A stretch of DNA of 64,000 bases from assembly GCF_007859755.1 (NCBI RefSeq), contig NZ_SJPF01000001.1, positions 1,104,082 to 1,168,081 on the forward strand, read 5' to 3'. The DNA is from Blastopirellula retiformator. Lineage in GTDB: Bacteria > Planctomycetota > Planctomycetia > Pirellulales > Pirellulaceae. The translations under genes and the position numbers were made by a program. The notes beneath the pieces are model-generated. The model was not told the DNA's origin, did not search any database, and worked only from the letters and a program-made list of their open reading frames with translations. Below, piece after piece: positions 1 to 8,602 of the stretch; the stretch's first letter is position 1, and each line of letters starts with the position of its first letter.

Positions 1-1
1 G

Positions 2-2908
2 GAACAGATTCATCGCCTGGAAGATATGGATGGCGACGGAACCGCCGACAAGATCGAGACCTACGCCGACGACTTTCGGACCGAAATTACCGGAATCGCC
101 GCAGGCGTGTTGTGGCACGATGGCGACGTCTACGCGACGATCGCACCCGATGTCTGGCGAATGCGCGATACCAACGGCGACGGGAAAGCGGATCAGCGCG
201 AGATCATGGCGACCGGCTTCGGCTTTCACATCGCCTATGCCGGCCATGACATGCATGGTTTGACGGTCGGTCCCGACGGCAAGATCTATTGGTCAGTCGG
301 CGATAAGGGGATTCACGTCGTCTCCAAGGAAGGGCGGGAGTACCGCTTTCCAAACCAGGGAGGCGTGATGCGCTGTAATCCTGACGGAACCGACTTCGAA
401 GTCTTCGCCCACGGCTTGCGGAACGTGCAGGAGATCGCGTTTGACGCGTATGGCAACCTATTTGGCGTCGACAACGACTCGGACCAAAAGGGAGAGAAGG
501 AACGGGTCGTCTACATCGTGAAGGGAATCGACGCCGGCTGGCGCTGCAACTATCAGTACCGGGGCGATCGCTACAACCCCTGGATGAAAGAGAAGCTGTG
601 GGAAACGCGGCAAAATTCGCAGCCCGCCTACGTGACGCCGCCGCTCGCCTACTCGCTCGATGGACCAGCCGGATTCACCTTTAACCCTGGTACCGCCCTC
701 AGTCCCCAGTACAAAGATTACTTCTTTCTGACCGGGGCGCCGGGCGGGATTCAGGCTGCGTTTCAAGCCGAGCCAGCTGGAGCGTCATTTAAGGTGATGA
801 ACGAACATCGCATTGGCAAAGGGGTGCCGCTAGTCGGCATTAACTTTGGTCCCGACGGCGGACTTTACGGCGTCGACTGGGGCGGCGGATATCCGCTGAA
901 CCAAAAGGGCGCCGTCTGGAAAATTGACGTGCCGGGGGAAGCCTCTTCGCCGGCTCGCCAAGAGGTGCGCCAGTTGTTGGCGGCTGGTTTTGTAATACGC
1001 CCTAGCCCCGAGCTGATTACCTTGCTGGGGCACGCGGATCAACGGATTCGCCTGCAGTCACAGTTCCAACTGGTCAAACGGAACGATCTGGCCTCGTTAA
1101 AGTTGGTTTTGCATTCCCCGACAGATCAGCTTGCCAAGATTCACGCCATCTGGGGACTCGGGCAATTGGCTTGTCAGGGGAACGTCGCGGCTATCGAGCA
1201 ACTCGGTAAATTGACCAGCGCTGGCGACGCCGAACTTCGCGCCCAGGCGTTGCGGATGATCTCGGATTCGCCCAGCTACCAAGGTCTGAAATTGGCGCCT
1301 CTGCTGAAGGACGAAAGCCCCCGCGTTCGCTTCTTCGCCGCCCAGGCTTTGGCCGCTCATCCCGAAGCGGACGCATTGCCGGCGATTGCCGCAATGTTGG
1401 CGAATAATAACGGCGACGATCTCTATCTGCGGCATGTCGGCGCCTTGGCGCTTGCGGCGTGCGATAACGTCTCTACTTTGGCTGAACATCCGTCGGCCGA
1501 GGTTCGCCTGGCGGCGGTCGTCGCGCTGCGTCAACAAGCCGATCCCGCCGTGACCAACTTCCTGGAGGATGCCGATTCCCGGGTTGTCCGCGAAGCGATC
1601 CTGGCGATCCACGACGACTATTCGATTACGGCTGCGATGCCGGCGGTGGCTGCGCTGTTGACGGACACGCAGATTGAAAACGAAGGGGCGCTGCTCCGGA
1701 TGATCAACGCTAATTATCGGCTGGGTGATGCGGCCAGCGCACAGCGCGTTATCGCTTTCGCCAAAGAGACGCAGCGGCCGCTTGCGATGCGTTTGGAGGC
1801 GATCGACGCTCTTGCCAATTGGCCCCAGGAGCCGCGTTTGGATCGCGTTGATGGTCGTAACCGAGAGAAATACCGCATTGCGACCGAACGGATGTTGCCG
1901 CCGGAAGGCGTGACCTCGCTGATCGTCACGTTGATGGAAGATCCTAGCCAAAAACTTCGTGCCGCGGCGATCGCGATGGCCGACAAATTGAAGATGACGA
2001 TGCCGCCCGACGTCTTGCAGCAGATCGCTTTGGATACCCAACTGGAAGTTGAGCTCCGTATCGAAGCGATGCGGTCGCTTACCAGCGCCAAGTCCGAACA
2101 TCTTCGCGAGACGTTGCCGAAGCTATGGGAGTCGAAGTCGGAAGAGCTTCGGCTGGCGACGCTGCGGCAGATGGAAAAGCCTAGATTTTATGACGCCGGG
2201 ATCGAGCGGATCGCTCAGATCCTCGGTAGTGGCAAGTCGTCGCTGGCCGAACGTCAGGTTGCGATTTCGTTGCTGGGACGAATGCCGGAAGAAGAAGCTC
2301 AGGAACTGCTGATCGCCGAGATTGAGAAACAACTTGAAAACTACATGCCGCAGGTCGCGCTTGAGTTGGAAGAAGCCGCGGCCGCCAAGGGACGCTCGTT
2401 GCCGCAATTCGCCGAGCTGGCCGAACGGCTAGGCCCCAATGCCGACGACATGTCGGCGATCGCTCCGTTTCGCGCGGCGCTTTCTGGCGGCGACGCTGAA
2501 CTGGGTGAGCGGATTTTCATGACCCATCTTGATGCGGCCTGCATACGATGTCATCGGATTGGCAAACAAGGGAGCGACGTAGGTCCGGCATTGGATGACG
2601 TGGCCAAGCGTCGCGATGCAGAGTACCTGTTGCGGGCGATGGTCGCCCCCAGCAGCGATATCGACCCCAAGTACCGCGCCACGACCGTGCTTTTGATCAG
2701 CGGCAAGACGGTGCAGGGGATCGTTACCGAAGAGGATGACGATAAGCTGGTGCTACTCGACGCTCAGGGTAAAAAGGTGGTGATCCCGCAGGACGATATC
2801 GACGACTTGGCGGAGCAGCGGATTTCGCTGATGCCGGAGATGACCAAGGTGTTGACCAAGCGGCAACTGCGGGACGTCTCGGCGTATCTGCAGACGCTGA
2901 AAAAGTAG
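2..2908 (+). CDS. PVC-type membrane-bound dehydrogenase / heme-binding protein (5' truncated)
   Basis: The frame is open to the left edge, so the N-terminus is missing; the first internal ATG is at 26. The N-terminal third resembles the glucose/sorbosone-dehydrogenase-like propeller of planctomycete 'putative membrane-bound dehydrogenases' (HGLRNVQEIAFDAYGNLFGVD, calcium-like DxDGDG turns). Residues ~320-800, counted from the ATG at 26, are HEAT-like alpha repeats. The C-terminus carries one heme-c motif, CIRCH (residues 839-843, bases 2540-2554), followed by the Planctomycete cytochrome C domain ending near LMPEM. Probably an exported redox protein; the substrate cannot be told. Family assignment is from motif recall. 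Confidence 0.9.
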   Translation, partial: EQIHRLEDMDGDGTADKIETYADDFRTEITGIAAGVLWHDGDVYATIAPDVWRMRDTNGDGKADQREIMATGFGFHIAYAGHDMHGLTVGPDGKIYWSVGDKGIHVVSKEGREYRFPNQGGVMRCNPDGTDFEVFAHGLRNVQEIAFDAYGNLFGVDNDSDQKGEKERVVYIVKGIDAGWRCNYQYRGDRYNPWMKEKLWETRQNSQPAYVTPPLAYSLDGPAGFTFNPGTALSPQYKDYFFLTGAPGGIQAAFQAEPAGASFKVMNEHRIGKGVPLVGINFGPDGGLYGVDWGGGYPLNQKGAVWKIDVPGEASSPARQEVRQLLAAGFVIRPSPELITLLGHADQRIRLQSQFQLVKRNDLASLKLVLHSPTDQLAKIHAIWGLGQLACQGNVAAIEQLGKLTSAGDAELRAQALRMISDSPSYQGLKLAPLLKDESPRVRFFAAQALAAHPEADALPAIAAMLANNNGDDLYLRHVGALALAACDNVSTLAEHPSAEVRLAAVVALRQQADPAVTNFLEDADSRVVREAILAIHDDYSITAAMPAVAALLTDTQIENEGALLRMINANYRLGDAASAQRVIAFAKETQRPLAMRLEAIDALANWPQEPRLDRVDGRNREKYRIATERMLPPEGVTSLIVTLMEDPSQKLRAAAIAMADKLKMTMPPDVLQQIALDTQLEVELRIEAMRSLTSAKSEHLRETLPKLWESKSEELRLATLRQMEKPRFYDAGIERIAQILGSGKSSLAERQVAISLLGRMPEEEAQELLIAEIEKQLENYMPQVALELEEAAAAKGRSLPQFAELAERLGPNADDMSAIAPFRAALSGGDAELGERIFMTHLDAACIRCHRIGKQGSDVGPALDDVAKRRDAEYLLRAMVAPSSDIDPKYRATTVLLISGKTVQGIVTEEDDDKLVLLDAQGKKVVIPQDDIDDLAEQRISLMPEMTKVLTKRQLRDVSAYLQTLKK

Positions 2909-3011
2909 CCGGGCGAGAAATCTTATCGCGAAAAATGGCCGCCGAGGTGTGATCCTTGAAGGCCGTTCTTGCGTCTGATGAGCGGCGCCTATGGTGACCG
3001 TCCGTTTTTGC

Positions 3012-3017
3012 TAGAAT
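3012..3017 (+). promoter_or_regulatory. Possible -10 box of the tRNA-Arg promoter
   Basis: TAGAAT lies 22 bases upstream of the mature tRNA 5' end, in a T-rich context. A convincing -35 hexamer at 16-18 bases spacing is not obvious, so this is only suggestive. Confidence 0.3.
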
Positions 3018-3038
3018 TAGGCGGCAGCTTCTGCACGT

Positions 3039-3112
3039 GTCCCCGTAGCTCAACTGGATAGAGCACCCGCCTTCTAAGCGGGATGTTGCAGGTTCGATCC
3101 CTGCCGGGGATG
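3039..3112 (+). tRNA. tRNA-Arg (anticodon TCT)
   Basis: A complete cloverleaf can be drawn. The acceptor arm GTCCCCG pairs with CGGGGAT (one G-T at the end). The D-stem is GCTC/GAGC. The anticodon stem CCCGC/GCGGG encloses loop CTTCTAA, giving anticodon TCT. The T-stem GCAGG/CCTGC has loop TTCGATC, and the discriminator is G. CCA is not encoded. It reads AGA codons. Confidence 0.96.
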
Positions 3113-3285
3113 CCTTTTCTCACTTACTTCAGGTAAAAATCGACCGAGGTTCCCCCTTCCGGGATCCTCCGCTTCCAGCTTGCTGCGGACGTTGTAGGCC
3201 GGCGGCAACGCTTCTCTTTGCGGTTGGGCGCCGGTAGCGTCGACCTGGCCGAACGTTTGCGGCTCCCAGATCTTCACTTGTTTGA

Positions 3286-3462
3286 CCCTTTGGTGACCAG
3301 GGCGGAAAACTCGCCGTCGACGATCCGAGCCGAAGAGTCGCAGCCGCGATCGATCGCGGCCAGGCGCCCGAAGGGCCGCAGATGGCGACATTCGATATTG
3401 AGCTGGATGACAAGCCATACGGAGAGTTCTTCGACTTCCACTTTCTGCTGCCGGCGAAGTGA
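3286..3462 (+). pseudogene. Possible 3' remnant of a decayed gene
   Basis: The 540 bases between tRNA-Arg and the next gene hold no complete gene. Frame 1 is open from just after a TGA at 3283 to TGA at 3460 and reads like the end of a real protein (ATFDIELDDKPYGEFFDFHF...LLPAK). Upstream the same composition continues in other frames with stops, as in a decayed gene. The family is not recognised. The remaining bases to 3654 show nothing else. Confidence 0.25.
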
Positions 3463-3654
3463 TCACGAGCGAGCGTTTGATTCCCCGTCAGCGATGCAAT
3501 CGATCCGCCATTGAGGAAGGATTTCAGTCGGTTTCTTTGCTAGATTTTAACTCGAAGCAAACGAGAGCTACGGGGAAGTTCGCATACGCTAAATGATTGT
3601 CGCTTCCAGTACGCATGCGGAAGCTATCGGAAATCGTCGGGAATCTCCGGTCCT

Positions 3655-4647
3655 ATGTCTTCGCCAGAGCAGGATGTTCCAGCCGAAAACTCGCCGGTGG
3701 GCGGTCTCTACGTCTCCGGCTTTGAGAAGATTCGGGTCTTAGTCGTTGACGACAACCCGGTCGATCGCACCCTGGTTGAAGGTCTCTTAACCAGCAATAA
3801 CCGCAGCAATCTACAAATCGCCATCGCTACTTCCGGCGAAGAGGCGCTTCGCATGCTCGAAGACTTCGGGCCAGACGTCGTCTTAACCGATATGCAGATG
3901 CCGGGGATGGACGGGCTTCAACTGGTCGAGCGCATTCGAGAACGGTTTCCGCTGGTGCCGGCAGTGCTGATGACCGCGTTTGGCAGCGAAGAGCTGGCGA
4001 TCACCGCATTGCAGCGAGGCGCCGCCAGCTATGTGCCGAAGCGGAATCTCGCCACGTCGCTTCTGGAGACCCTTGGTAAAGTCTTGGCCGCCGCACATCA
4101 CGACCGCCAGCAAGCGAGATTGGGGCAATGTTGGAGTCAGACCGAGTTTCATTTTGTGCTCGACAATGACGTGCAGCTGATCGGGGCGGTAACGTCGCAT
4201 GTGCAACATTATCTGAAGCAGTTTCGACATCTCGACGAAGGGCAATTGCTGCGCGTTGGAATCGCGTTGGATGAGGCGATTCGTAATGCGATGCATCATG
4301 GCAATCTTGAACTTAGTTCGTCGCTGAAGGAGGCGGGGGGCGATCGCTATTTCGAGGAAGCGGCGCGACGCCGAACGATCGACCCGTACAATTCTCGCCG
4401 CGTCTATTTCACCGCTCGCGAGTTAGGAGACGAGTCGCACTACATCGTCCGGGACGAGGGGCCCGGTTTCGACGTCTCGCGGATTCACTACGATCCAGAC
4501 GACGTCGAGCAACTGACGCGCCCCAGCGGTCGAGGGCTATTCTTGATTCGGACTTTCATGGACGACGTCCGCTTTAACGAGCACGGCAATGAAATCACGA
4601 TGATTTTTCGCCGCTCCGACGCTCCCGTGGCAGTCAACGCGACCTAA
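3655..4647 (+). CDS. Response regulator receiver fused to a HATPase (RsbW/SpoIIAB-like) domain
   Basis: 330 aa. Residues ~25-145 form a CheY-like receiver: acidic pair D32/D33, phospho-acceptor D79 in LTDMQMPGMDG, T107 and K129. Residues ~165-322 form a GHKL ATPase: N-box LDEAIRNAMHHGN (E208, N211), G1 box DEGPGFD (267-273) and G2 box SGRGLFLIRTFMD. There is no histidine phospho-acceptor domain, so it resembles anti-sigma-type serine kinases more than a sensor kinase. Inference: phosphorylation of the receiver switches the ATPase, perhaps in partner switching. No anti-sigma antagonist or sigma partner lies next to it. The start is the first ATG of the frame; the ribosome site is weak. Confidence 0.88.
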   Translation: MSSPEQDVPAENSPVGGLYVSGFEKIRVLVVDDNPVDRTLVEGLLTSNNRSNLQIAIATSGEEALRMLEDFGPDVVLTDMQMPGMDGLQLVERIRERFPLVPAVLMTAFGSEELAITALQRGAASYVPKRNLATSLLETLGKVLAAAHHDRQQARLGQCWSQTEFHFVLDNDVQLIGAVTSHVQHYLKQFRHLDEGQLLRVGIALDEAIRNAMHHGNLELSSSLKEAGGDRYFEEAARRRTIDPYNSRRVYFTARELGDESHYIVRDEGPGFDVSRIHYDPDDVEQLTRPSGRGLFLIRTFMDDVRFNEHGNEITMIFRRSDAPVAVNAT

Positions 4648-4949
4648 TCGATTCGCTTCGGATTGCCGCAGTCTCCTCTCGTTAGTGCCGCAATGAATGC
4701 CGCTGAAAAAGTCGCTCCTCCCCTGGTGAAAGGGAAAAATGCGGATTTGTGCCACCTGTGGTAATTTGCGCCATCTCCAAAGCGGGCAAAAAATCTCATG
4801 CCAAAGCTCCGGGCAGGTATTTTCGTTCCTAAGCCGTACTTAAAGGAGCCGAAATACTGGTTGTCCAAAACTTATTGATGCAATGTGTCTGCAACTTAGA
4901 ATTTGGGGGGCCTGGGGTTTTTGGGTTTATCGTCTAAGGCCATTTCATC
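4648..4949 (+). other. Intergenic, no gene seen
   Basis: About 300 bases between the receiver/ATPase gene and the DUF1559 pseudogene. It becomes A/T-richer towards the 3' side, as upstream of other DUF1559 genes, and so may be the old promoter region of that dead gene. No coding frame or strong hairpin was seen. Confidence 0.4.
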
Positions 4950-5346
4950 ATGTCGATTTCTAAGTCACGCTCAGGCTTCACGCCTGTCGAACTCTTGGTC
5001 GCTATCGCCATCATCGGCGTCTTAATCGCGCTGCTTCTGCCGGCGGTTCAGCAAGCTCGTGAAGCGGCCCGTCGCACCCAGTGCGTCAGCAACATTTAGC
5101 ACCAAGTCGTCGGTTGACGGCGGTCGTCGCTGCTGGGATCCGAATCACTATCCGACGCACAAGATTCCTTGCCACACGTCCACCGGCGGATGGCGTAGCG
5201 CCACTTAAGCCGCGTTCAGCATGCATCCAGGCGGCGTCAACGCCGGCAACGTTGACGGTTCGGTTTCGTTCGTGCCGGAAACGATCGACATCTGCACTTG
5301 GCGTGCGATGACGTCGACCCAAGGTGGCGAAGTCGTTGACAACTAG
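4950..5346 (+). pseudogene. DUF1559 (pseudopilin-like) pseudogene
   Basis: It starts with a perfect type-II/IV prepilin N-terminus ([20 protein letters not shown] then [14 protein letters not shown]) but stops at TAG 5097 after 49 codons. The C-terminal hallmark of DUF1559 reappears in another frame (5128-5346): MHPGGVNAGNVDGSVSFVPE ending in VVDN, with an in-frame TAA just before it at 5206. About 200 codons of the middle are missing compared with intact paralogues of 306-362 aa in this window. Internal deletion plus frame change makes it non-functional. Confidence 0.85.
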
Positions 5347-5403
5347 CAAAGTCCAAGGGATTAAGGCGGCGAGTCGCATCTGACGCTCGCCGCTTGCGTC
5401 TTA

Positions 5404-5748
5404 TCTACTATTTATTGCGAACCGATCCAGGACGGGTCGATCTCGTTTACCCCTGTCGACGGCAAAGGGGCGTCGGGAGGCGGCGTGATCGAAAACGGGC
5501 AGATCGTCCGGGGCAAGTCTTCGCCAGGCCAAATCGCCGTGCAGATCTATGCCAACAAAGCGATCGAAAAGAAAAAAACCACGCGAGAAGAGATCGAGCG
5601 CGGGATCAGTTCCGATCGCGTTCAGTTTCTCCCGGCGCCGTACAACCAGCAATCGAAACTGCGAGTTACGATTTCCAATTCTGAGCGGCACTTTGATTTT
5701 GATTTGAACGACCGGGGAGAGATCCCCGCCGGAATGAGCGGAAACTAG
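5404..5748 (+). pseudogene. 5'-truncated transthyretin/carboxypeptidase-regulatory-like lipoprotein
   Basis: The reading frame contains EPIQDGSISFTPVDGKG, the start of the beta-sandwich found in small planctomycete lipoproteins that accompany DUF1559 genes, and continues to MSGN at 5748. The lipoprotein signal, the cysteine and the first strand are missing: a stop at 5362 lies close upstream and no good start precedes the domain. An internal ATG at 5485 would give an 87-aa fragment. It sits right behind the DUF1559 pseudogene, so the pair seems to have decayed together. It is also possible that the fragment is still translated. Confidence 0.6.
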
Positions 5749-5782
5749 CCGCCGTTGTACCATTCAGGAACGGCGCGATAAC

Positions 5783-5812
5783 AAAGGTCGCTTCTCACGA
5801 GAAGCGGCCTTT
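5783..5812. terminator. Stem-loop between convergent genes
   Basis: AAAGGTCGCTTCT pairs with AGAAGCGGCCTTT around a short loop, with one G-T pair. It lies between the convergent lipoprotein remnant and the membrane-protein gene at 5845. The T-run is weak on both strands, so it is a plausible but not strong bidirectional terminator. Confidence 0.5.
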
Positions 5813-5844
5813 GGCGCTTTCTTGCCGTCGCTCGGCGCTGCAAC

Positions 5845-6279
5845 TTATTCGGCGCTGTTTTCGTCCACTGAATCCTGGGGGGGCGATTCCCGATCTTCAC
5901 GGCTCTTGCCGTATTGCTCTTCCAACGCGCGACGCCGCGCGATGTGGCGATCACGTTCGATCAGCAACAAGTTGCGGATCGCCATGATGTCGACCATCGC
6001 CAGGATCACCATCCAAAAGACTAGCAGCATCACGCAGCCCCAAAAGATCAGATAGAAGATCGAGTGGGGGATGAAGTGGCCGATCATGATCGCTCCGGCG
6101 ACGCCAGCCAGGATAAAGCAAACCGCCGTCCGGCGACGAAACTGCGAAGCGTGAAACGAACGGAGGTAATCTGGCTGATCGCGAGCGGCCGAAGAGCGAC
6201 GATAGGAAGCTTGATTCATCCCGTGCATCAAGATCGCCAGACAAAGCAGCAGCGTTGAGACGATAGCCGATATAAGCAT
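5845..6279 (-). CDS. Small membrane protein of unknown function
   Basis: 144 aa. Hydrophobic segments lie at about 2-18, 51-69 and a long one at 74-100 (probably three membrane spans), followed by a charged C-terminal tail rich in R/E/D (IERDRHIARRR). No family is recognised. It begins 46 bases after the stop of the M28 peptidase gene on the same strand, so the two are probably co-transcribed. The start has an AGG-type ribosome site about 7 bases upstream. Confidence 0.7.
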   Translation of the reverse strand: MLISAIVSTLLLCLAILMHGMNQASYRRSSAARDQPDYLRSFHASQFRRRTAVCFILAGVAGAIMIGHFIPHSIFYLIFWGCVMLLVFWMVILAMVDIMAIRNLLLIERDRHIARRRALEEQYGKSREDRESPPQDSVDENSAE

Positions 6280-6325
6280 GAATAACCTGAGCCAAGCAGT
6301 CGAGGAGAGATCCGCGGGCGATTTC

Positions 6326-7360
6326 TTATCGCGCCGGCTCCAGTTCGTTAAGCCACGTCAGCACGACTTTGCCTACCTTGGCCAGCGATAACGCCGAGCA
6401 GTTTGCCGGGATATCCTTTTCGGTATGCCAATACTTAGGACCGTATCCCGGATTCGGGTAATCGAAGTCGATAATGTCGCAGGTCGGAATCTTGGCGATG
6501 TCGTTGAGCACCAGGTGATCGTCCCGCACATCATGCCGCGGGCGGGCGATAAACTCTCGAATTCCCAGCTTGCGGGCGGTCGCCCAGATATCTTGCACCA
6601 ACGGACGAACGTCGGGATAGCGCAGACTATTCTTCTCTTCAAAGATCTGTAGGTCTTTGTCGCCGACCATGTCTAACAGCACGCCGTAGCGATAACGGTG
6701 CGCCGGCGGATTCTGAGCATAGTCGCGAGCGAAATACTCAGAGCCTAAGAAGTACGGGTCGCGGCGGTTGTCGTAGACCAACTCTTCGCCATCAAAAAAG
6801 ACGATGTCGACGCCGACGTTCGATTTCAAGTCGTTCAGGTGCCGCGCCATCTCGCACAGCACCGCCACGCCGCTTGCTCCGTCGTTGGCGCCAACGAACG
6901 TCCCTTGCGGATTTAGCGGGTCTTGATCGGGGAAGGGCCGGGTGTCGTAGTGGGCGCATAACAAAATGCGTTCCGCTCGATCAGGATGAAACCGACCGAT
7001 CAGATTGGCCATCGGCACTCGCGAACCATCCTCGGGATGACGCACGTCAAACTCTTGTCGCGTGACCTGCGCCCCGGCCGCTTCCAAGATCTTGGTCAGG
7101 TATTGTTGTTGGCGAGCCATCCCCGGCGAACCGCTCACTCGCGGTCCGATTGCGCACATCGCTTCGAGGTACTCCATCGCCTTGGCGCCGTCAAATGGGG
7201 CGTAATCTTCCAGCTTATCCGGCGCCGCCGCCAACGCGGACGGTTGACGGTTGTTGCGATACTGCGATACGCCCAAATAGCCCAGCACGACGATCGCGAC
7301 GGCGATCATCGCCGCGAGAAAAAGAGTCGACCCGTCGATTTTGCGCATTAGCTTTTCCAT
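6326..7360 (-). CDS. M28-family metallopeptidase / glutaminyl cyclase-like protein
   Basis: 344 aa with an N-terminal membrane anchor (residues ~12-30). The M28 fold is clear: CAHYDTRP (H137, D139), GANDGASGVA (D160), FFDGEEL (E192/E193), LLDMVGD (D230) and WHTEKDIP (H312) supply the two-metal site. Length and motif layout match the glutaminyl-peptide cyclotransferase-like branch of M28. It could act as an aminopeptidase or form N-terminal pyroglutamate on exported proteins; sequence alone does not decide. First gene of a two-gene unit with the small membrane protein downstream. Confidence 0.88.
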   Translation of the reverse strand: MEKLMRKIDGSTLFLAAMIAVAIVVLGYLGVSQYRNNRQPSALAAAPDKLEDYAPFDGAKAMEYLEAMCAIGPRVSGSPGMARQQQYLTKILEAAGAQVTRQEFDVRHPEDGSRVPMANLIGRFHPDRAERILLCAHYDTRPFPDQDPLNPQGTFVGANDGASGVAVLCEMARHLNDLKSNVGVDIVFFDGEELVYDNRRDPYFLGSEYFARDYAQNPPAHRYRYGVLLDMVGDKDLQIFEEKNSLRYPDVRPLVQDIWATARKLGIREFIARPRHDVRDDHLVLNDIAKIPTCDIIDFDYPNPGYGPKYWHTEKDIPANCSALSLAKVGKVVLTWLNELEPAR

Positions 7361-7407
7361 CGCATTCCGCTGAGCGAGAAGTTTGTTCGATTATACGGCG
7401 CCAACGG

Positions 7408-8445
7408 CTAGGCCGCTTCCCGGGCGTGGGGTTCGAAAATCGAATCAATCGCGTCGAATACCATTGAGGTCGAAATCGCCCGCATCGCTTCGTTGCCGGC
7501 GCGGGCTCGCTCGCGGGACGTCAACTGCTGATAGTAGGCCTGAACCACCTGCTGATGCGGCCCCAGCGGTCGACATAGTTCGATCGGCGTGACGCCGAAC
7601 AGGGCGACGCAGGGGGTATCAACCGCCGCCGCCAGGTGCAGCGGCCCCGTATCGCAGCCAACAAACAAGTTGGCCCCCCGGTATAGCTCCTTCAGTTGCG
7701 GCAGCGTCAGCTTGGGGACGACGGCCGCGGCGCCGTGCGACATTTGGGCGATTTCCTCGGCCCAATCCGCCTCTTGTTCGTTGCCCCAGGTCACCAGCGA
7801 CGGCAGCTGATACTTGTCCTTCAAGCGTCGCGCCACCTCGGCGAAACGCTGCGGCATCCAGGTCTTGCTGAACCACCCCGCGCCTGGATTGAGAACGGCG
7901 AACGAGCCGCCGCGGCCCAGTTCGCGGCGAATCGCGCTGACCTCGTAGCGGGCCTGTTCGTCAATCGGCAGTCGGAACTCGATCGACGGTGCGTAGATGT
8001 CGACCGCCCGGCCGAGTTCTAAATAACGGTGGACCACATGGGTATGCTGGGGCGTAACGTGTTCGGTCGCCAGATTGGGGGCCAATTCGCGAGCCTGACC
8101 CCGGGCGAACGTAATGCGGCGTGGCGCTCCACTAAGCCAGCCAGCAGCCGCGCTTTTGGTTAAACCTTGAACATCAAAGACGATATCGAACTTCGCCTCC
8201 TTTAGCTGGCGGCGGAGCGAGACGATCTCACTCGGGCGTTTCAGCCAACCTTTTCGAACCGTAAACAGTTGGTCCAGGCACGGATGGCCAGCTAGAATCT
8301 GCGTAGCGACCGGTTCGGCCAGCCAAGCGAGATGAGCCCCTGGGAATTTCTCTCGCAGGGCGCAAAGCAGCGGCAGCGTGAGAATCGCGTCCCCCAGCGC
8401 GCTCAACCGAACGATCAGTATTCGCGGCGAATCGGTCGAAGCCAT
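7408..8445 (-). CDS. Glycosyltransferase family 9 (heptosyltransferase-like)
   Basis: 345 aa. The N-terminus ILIVRLSALGDAILTLPLL and the donor-site region GCDTGPLHLAAAVDTPCVAL with LFG after it are the GT9/ADP-heptose:LPS heptosyltransferase signatures. NPGAGWFSKTWMPQRF is the typical central block. It probably adds a sugar to the inner core of lipopolysaccharide at the cytoplasmic face. The ATG at 8445 is chosen because GGAAGGAG precedes it by about 7 bases; the frame runs further upstream to 8604 but would then overlap the divergent methyltransferase. Confidence 0.9.
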   Translation of the reverse strand: MASTDSPRILIVRLSALGDAILTLPLLCALREKFPGAHLAWLAEPVATQILAGHPCLDQLFTVRKGWLKRPSEIVSLRRQLKEAKFDIVFDVQGLTKSAAAGWLSGAPRRITFARGQARELAPNLATEHVTPQHTHVVHRYLELGRAVDIYAPSIEFRLPIDEQARYEVSAIRRELGRGGSFAVLNPGAGWFSKTWMPQRFAEVARRLKDKYQLPSLVTWGNEQEADWAEEIAQMSHGAAAVVPKLTLPQLKELYRGANLFVGCDTGPLHLAAAVDTPCVALFGVTPIELCRPLGPHQQVVQAYYQQLTSRERARAGNEAMRAISTSMVFDAIDSIFEPHAREAA

Positions 8446-8602
8446 GGCCGCTCTCCTTCCCTGAATGTCGAACGGGCCAGATCGGATTGCTTTCCCTGCA
8501 GTCGGCTGCCCGTTCGAAATGCGTGCCCGCATGTTAATTGCAGGCGCCCTAACTAGGCAAGGCGAACCCCAGCCCCGTTTTATTCCCATCACAGGTGTTT
8601 GC

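Noticed and set aside
8465-8602. N-terminal extension of the methyltransferase
   Set aside because: It has no family resemblance and starts only 20 bases from the divergent GT9 start; the ATG at 8603 fits family N-termini.
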